Origin: Chitinophaga deserti
GTDB taxonomy: Bacteria; Bacteroidota; Bacteroidia; Chitinophagales; Chitinophagaceae
Assembly (NCBI RefSeq): GCF_003149455.1
Contig: NZ_QFFK01000003.1
Coordinates: 496,001-560,000 of the forward strand
Reading direction: 5' to 3'
Length of the DNA: 64,000 nucleotides
Position numbers and translations under genes: made by a program. The stretch's first letter is position 1, and every line of letters starts with the position of its first letter. The notes under the pieces were generated by a model. That model ran no database searches, was not told where the DNA came from, and saw only the letters and a program-made list of their open reading frames with translations. This document shows, one piece after another, positions 60,058-64,000 of the stretch.

Positions 60058-62043
60058 TTAGTTCACGAACCACCAGCGGAGGCCTACGCGGAGCGCAAAG
60101 TCGTTGGAAGGGTAAAAAGGCGCATGGAAGTTATTATCCCAAAGGAAGGTATTGAGGTTCTCTCCCCTTACAAATGCGCTGAGCGATTTGATCCGGAAGT
60201 GAACGAACGCTGCGATGTCGGGCTTATTATTGATCTGCTGGAAGTTCTGGTATACCCACTGGCCGAGCACGGGCGAATAATCGTCGGCGTAATACGGCGT
60301 ATTGTATTTCCCTTCCAGGCCGGTATAAAGGTTCAGGTTCTTGAACAGTTTAGCAGTGTAAGCCACCCGGAGGCGCGCCCAGAAGGTAGGCAGCTGCAAA
60401 GGGGCAGTACCTGCCAGTTGCTGAAAGGCCACATCACCATCAAAAGTGAAGCTCTTCACATCGAAGCGCTTGTAACCTACGAGCTGCAGCAGGTTGAAGG
60501 GCGAGCTGGTTTGGGCGCTGGTAGTGAAGCTGGAAAAGTAGGTGTAATTGGTATACAGGAAGTAATTGGCTGTGATATTGTACTTCAGTTTGCGGTTATC
60601 GGCCCTGAACTGGATCTGGGTGATATTTTCCTTACTCAGTGCGTTATTCGTCCACACTTTACCCCTGTCGGTGCCGAAGTATTTATATACATACGACGGT
60701 TCGCGGTTCACGTTCGAAGCCATCAGGCTGATGTTACCCAATGTTTCGTTGAGGAAGCGGCTGAGGCGGCCGTTAACGGCATAATCACCCGCATTCTCTC
60801 CAACCGGAAAAAGTTCCCCCCTCGCCTGAAGATCCCACCGCTGGTTGCGCGTCTTGTTCCGGTACTCACCATGCAGCCGGAGGTTGCTGAACGATGCCTC
60901 TCCTGCATTGAACTGGCCTTTGATGATCTCAAAAGCTGCCCCCACCCTGATGAAGTGGGCCTGGTTACCCCGCAGTGGGAACTGCATGAGCGATACGTCG
61001 TTACTCATAATACGCCAGCGGTGCCTTGTGCGGATGGTATCACCTGTATTCACCAGCGGGATATTGAAATCGTAGAAAGTACGGTAGTACAGAGAATCGG
61101 GCTGACTGTCCTGGAAGCGGTAAGTATTTTCCGTGTAAGTGAAGGTATGCTCCACCCTGAAAACGGGATCGAACTTATAATACTCCGTTGTATCGTTTAC
61201 ATGTACTGTATCTCCTTTACCCCAGTCGTATTGCTGGCGTACGAGGATGCTGGCTTCCTGGTTATAGCTTTTAACGGGGATGGCAGTGTTAAAGAAGGAG
61301 GAAGAACCGGGGTTGGAGCCGCCGAGGCGTACGGGGATAAGCCGCTGCTGGGTATACTCCGGGTTCTTCAGGTCTGCCACATTAACGATACCGCCATTCT
61401 CCCCGCCGTTGATCTTGTTGAGATAATAGGAAACGAAGAGGTGATAGCGTTTGTCCTGGCTGTTGTAATTGGCCGTTACATTATAGGTATCGTGGTTCGA
61501 TGATGCGTTCTGGAAAAAACCAGGGCTGTTGATCTTCTTGTACTGGAAGGAGAAGTTGAACTTCTCGCCCCTGTTCTGGGTATGTTGTACGTTAATGATC
61601 TGTTCCTGCTTGGCGCCTATGAGGTAACCCAGTTCGGAATAGGGCCGGTTGGTATTATAGAATTTAGCTTTCTGGTGATTGAAGCCGTAGATATCGTAAG
61701 CATGGAACCCTGCGTCGAAGCCGGGTGTCATGATGGGTGTAAATATGAGATTACGGGCAGCGTTCCCGTTGTTACCCAGGGTCATGTAGGAAGCGGGATA
61801 GCCGAGGTAGTTCTGAGAAAAGTCAGCGATGGAGGAGTCGATCGTGAAATCGGTAGGCTCGCCGAGGTACCGGAAGCGGAGTGTGAGCGTATCGGGCTCA
61901 TGATCGTGCTTCGTGGTATCGCGCTGCATGGAGGTATTGCCTCCGCCGCCACCGCGCATGGGAAGCCGGCCGGTATTGAATTGTGCCCTGAGGGCGGTGC
62001 CGGTACAAACCAGCAAAAGGAAAAGGATCGAGAATTGCCTCAT
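60058..62043 (-). CDS. Putative porin (Porin_10 family)
   Basis: A 661-residue outer-membrane protein. The signal peptide ends GTALRAQ near residue 20. A Gly/Arg-rich low-complexity start (MRGGGGGNTS) follows, then the Porin_10-type barrel with ends at RVGLRWWF. Strands carry many aromatic residues, and inter-strand loops are long and Asn-rich. It lies directly upstream of the HYC_CC_PP gene on the same strand, but a separate -7 element suggests the metal genes have their own promoter. Substrate unknown. ATG 62043 begins the signal peptide; an upstream ATG would overlap the pnp region. Confidence 0.86.
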   Translation of the reverse strand: MRQFSILFLLLVCTGTALRAQFNTGRLPMRGGGGGNTSMQRDTTKHDHEPDTLTLRFRYLGEPTDFTIDSSIADFSQNYLGYPASYMTLGNNGNAARNLIFTPIMTPGFDAGFHAYDIYGFNHQKAKFYNTNRPYSELGYLIGAKQEQIINVQHTQNRGEKFNFSFQYKKINSPGFFQNASSNHDTYNVTANYNSQDKRYHLFVSYYLNKINGGENGGIVNVADLKNPEYTQQRLIPVRLGGSNPGSSSFFNTAIPVKSYNQEASILVRQQYDWGKGDTVHVNDTTEYYKFDPVFRVEHTFTYTENTYRFQDSQPDSLYYRTFYDFNIPLVNTGDTIRTRHRWRIMSNDVSLMQFPLRGNQAHFIRVGAAFEIIKGQFNAGEASFSNLRLHGEYRNKTRNQRWDLQARGELFPVGENAGDYAVNGRLSRFLNETLGNISLMASNVNREPSYVYKYFGTDRGKVWTNNALSKENITQIQFRADNRKLKYNITANYFLYTNYTYFSSFTTSAQTSSPFNLLQLVGYKRFDVKSFTFDGDVAFQQLAGTAPLQLPTFWARLRVAYTAKLFKNLNLYTGLEGKYNTPYYADDYSPVLGQWVYQNFQQINNKPDIAAFVHFRIKSLSAFVRGENLNTFLWDNNFHAPFYPSNDFALRVGLRWWFVN

Positions 62044-62073
62044 CGGGATGATTCGTGTAAGGTCCGGCATATG

Positions 62074-62886
62074 CTACAATTGCCGGGCCAATTCGCTGAA
62101 AATATAAGTTAAATGCGGCTCGGCCGATTTGGCTGCCGCCAGTACCTCTTCGTGGGTGATAACGTTTTCCTCTTCCCGGATGCCCAGGTCGGTGATCACG
62201 CTCATGGCAAAAACACGGAGACCGCTATGAATAGCTACGATCACTTCCGGAACGGTGCTCATGCCCACGGCGTCGCCACCAATAATGTGCATGAATTTAT
62301 ATTCCGCCCGCGTTTCGAAGGTAGGGCCCTGTACGCCAACATACACCCCTTCGTGTAAAGGTATGTTTTTACCGGCGGCAATGCGTTTGGCTTCCGCAAT
62401 GAGGACTTTGCTGTAAGGCTCACTCATATCCGGAAAGCGGGGGCCCAGGACGGCGTTGTTGGGACCGCGCAGCGGGTGCTCCGGCTGCAGGTTGATGTGA
62501 TCGGTGATGATCATCAGGTCGCCCACCCGGAATTTTGCATTCATACCACCGGCAGCATTGGAAATAAGCAGGGTCTCAATACCGAGGGCTTTCATCACCC
62601 TTACCGGAAAGGTTACCTGATGCATGGATAGCCCTTCATAATAATGGTACCTGCCTGCCATGGCCACTACCGGCTTACCACCGAGTTTCCCGAGAATCAG
62701 TTTCCCGGAATGCCCTTCCACCGTTGCCGGCGGAAAATGAGGGATATGGTCGTAGGGGATCTCCGTCTTATCCGTGATCTCCCCAGCCAGGTTCCCCAGG
62801 CCGCTGCCAAGGATGATGCCTACGGCCGGGCGCTCTTTGGTAAACTGCTGTATGTAAGCTTTCGATTCGTTTATCTGTTCCAGCAT
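62074..62886 (-). CDS. Purine-nucleoside phosphorylase
   Basis: A 270-residue enzyme of the trimeric PNP-I family that splits purine nucleosides into base and ribose 1-phosphate. Landmarks: GIILGSGLGNLAGEI phosphate loop; VVAMAGRYHYYEGLSMHQVTFPVRVMKALG; LLISNAAGGMN with the active-site residues; VYVGVQGPTFETRAEYKFM; and the base-recognition segment in DAVGMSTVPEVI (Met and Glu/Asn). Length is standard. It follows the gap before sucC on the opposite strand and reads towards the porin gene 30 nt away. Confidence 0.95.
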   Translation of the reverse strand: MLEQINESKAYIQQFTKERPAVGIILGSGLGNLAGEITDKTEIPYDHIPHFPPATVEGHSGKLILGKLGGKPVVAMAGRYHYYEGLSMHQVTFPVRVMKALGIETLLISNAAGGMNAKFRVGDLMIITDHINLQPEHPLRGPNNAVLGPRFPDMSEPYSKVLIAEAKRIAAGKNIPLHEGVYVGVQGPTFETRAEYKFMHIIGGDAVGMSTVPEVIVAIHSGLRVFAMSVITDLGIREEENVITHEEVLAAAKSAEPHLTYIFSELARQL

Positions 62887-63002
62887 ATCCGGGTTTTATG
62901 CCCGGCAAAGTTAATTCTTCGTTGCATATCATCCGCCCTATCCAAAGAAATCCCCGGATTAAAACAATAATTGCCTAAATTAGCGGCCAAATTTGTATTC
63001 CG

Positions 63003-64000
63003 ATGAATTTACACGAGTACCAGGCTAAAGAACTGCTGAAAAAATATAACGTACCAGTACAGGAAGGTATCCCGGTTGATACGCCCGAAGCTGCTGCAGA
63101 GGCTTACAAGCAACTGAAAGTACAGTTTGGAAACGAGTTTTCCGTTGTAAAGGCGCAAATCCACGCGGGCGGCCGCGGTAAAGGCAAGATCCGTGGCACT
63201 GAGCAACGTGGTGTGGCTGTGGGTAAAAACGCGGAAGATGTAAAAACCATCGCCGGTAACATTCTCGGCGGTACCCTCGTTACCATCCAGACCGGCGATG
63301 CCGGCAAGGTTGTCAATAAAGTACTGGTTGCACAGGATGTTTACTATCCCGGTGCTAACCCCATTAAAGAATTCTACCTCTCCATCCTCCTCGACCGTGC
63401 TTCCGGCATGAACGTGATCATGTACTCCACCGAAGGTGGTATGGACATCGAGGAAGTGGCGCATAACACTCCCGACAAGATTTTCAAAGAAAGAGTATAC
63501 CCCGGCGGTAAGCTCGAAGCTTTCCAGGCGCGTAAAATCGCCTTCAACTTCGGCCTCTCCGGTGAAGCTTTCAAAAACATGGTGAAATTCGTAACCAACC
63601 TGTATAACGCATACGTTGGCCTCGATGCTGCCATGCTCGAAATCAACCCCCTCTTCAAAACCAGCGACGAGAAAATCATCGCGGTGGATTGTAAGATGAA
63701 CCTGGACGATAACGCCCTCATCCGCCACCCCGAACTCGTTGCCCTCCGCGATATCACCGAAGAAGATCCTACCGAAGTAGAAGCCAGCAAACACAACCTC
63801 AACTTCGTGAAGCTCGACGGTAACGTGGGTTGCATGGTAAACGGCGCCGGTCTGGCCATGGCTACCATGGACATGATCAAGCTTTCCGGTGGTGAACCCG
63901 CTAACTTCCTGGACGTAGGCGGTACTGCCAACGCTCAAACCGTAGAAGCCGGCTTCCGCATCATCCTGAAAGATCCGAAAGTGAAAGCGATCCTCATCAA
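63003..64000 (+). CDS. sucC: Succinate--CoA ligase, ADP-forming, beta subunit, 3' end outside window
   Basis: The first 332 codons of a TCA-cycle enzyme that interconverts succinyl-CoA and succinate with ATP formation. The ATP-grasp domain is visible: NLHEYQAKELLKKYNVPVQEG at the start, VVKAQIHAGGRGKGKIRG for nucleotide binding, and EINPLFKTSDEKIIAVDCKMNLDD for Mg binding. The C-terminal ligase domain starts with GNVGCMVNGAGLAMATMDMI and GGEPANFLDVGGTA. The frame runs off the right edge without a stop. Together with the two isocitrate dehydrogenases it marks this stretch as core metabolism. Confidence 0.96.
   Translation, partial: MNLHEYQAKELLKKYNVPVQEGIPVDTPEAAAEAYKQLKVQFGNEFSVVKAQIHAGGRGKGKIRGTEQRGVAVGKNAEDVKTIAGNILGGTLVTIQTGDAGKVVNKVLVAQDVYYPGANPIKEFYLSILLDRASGMNVIMYSTEGGMDIEEVAHNTPDKIFKERVYPGGKLEAFQARKIAFNFGLSGEAFKNMVKFVTNLYNAYVGLDAAMLEINPLFKTSDEKIIAVDCKMNLDDNALIRHPELVALRDITEEDPTEVEASKHNLNFVKLDGNVGCMVNGAGLAMATMDMIKLSGGEPANFLDVGGTANAQTVEAGFRIILKDPKVKAILI

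Noticed and set aside
59983..61503. 506-codon plus-strand open frame across the porin gene
   Set aside because: Shadow of the Porin_10 gene; no recognisable domain, and it would overlap the HYC_CC_PP gene as well.
62889..62905. CCGGG/CCCGG hairpin just upstream of the purine-nucleoside phosphorylase gene
   Set aside because: Five base pairs only, no further conserved structure; too weak to call a riboswitch such as a purine aptamer.

Overview
The window comes from a member of the Bacteroidota, most likely the Chitinophagaceae (Chitinophaga or a close relative). The evidence is two SusC/SusD pairs, a FecR/ECF-sigma relay, a C-terminal type IX secretion sorting domain, HYC_CC_PP and putative-porin proteins, a fused CcoNO oxidase subunit, and promoters with the Bacteroidota -7 element TAnnTTTG instead of sigma-70 boxes. 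Base composition is roughly balanced. Family assignments come from reading motifs; no database was searched.

Layout. 1-8510 (minus): a carbohydrate-uptake locus made of an ECF sigma factor, FecR anti-sigma, SusC with an STN signalling domain, SusD, and a GH16 glycanase that runs off the left edge. 8752-11836: two identical tRNA-Val(TAC) genes bracket about 2.9 kb holding an orphan gene, a HmuY-like lipoprotein and long structured non-coding stretches. 11904-15498: a small cupin and a large secreted M60-type metalloprotease. 15570-22814: a CPA2 antiporter, the ClpS/Aat N-degron pair, a lipoprotein, and an mntR-mntH operon with a DtxR-type operator and a thioesterase. 22830-26566 (minus): a LytTR two-component system with DUF4288 and LiaF-like proteins, and a flavin reductase-like enzyme. 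26684-29356: two isocitrate dehydrogenases of different families in tandem. 29485-38983: a second SusC/SusD locus with two glycan-locus lipoproteins, a divergent AraC regulator and a TlpA-like thioredoxin. 39077-44969 (minus): a second LytTR system, a TonB-dependent receptor and an L,D-transpeptidase.

45196-60023 is a respiratory and copper block. The plus strand carries a CcoP-like cytochrome, ccoI, ccoS, ccoNO, ccoQ, ccoP, ccoG, fixH, a TauE/SafE-like CcoH candidate and hemN: the core of a cbb3 oxidase plus its copper loading, assembly and a heme-synthesis step. It is flanked by two minus-strand metal-handling groups: a His/Met-rich outer-membrane protein with a 25-residue Cys-Cys peptide upstream (45196-46659), and HYC_CC_PP, HMA protein, outer-membrane protein and an HMA-AraC fusion regulator (57566-60023). 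The window ends with a putative porin, purine nucleoside phosphorylase and the start of sucC.

The points most worth a second look are the tRNA-bracketed segment with its orphan gene and heptamer cluster, the Cys-Cys micropeptide and its 21-bp-spaced promoter repeats, the HMA-AraC copper module, the CcoP paralogue, and the tandem isocitrate dehydrogenases separated by a long inverted repeat.
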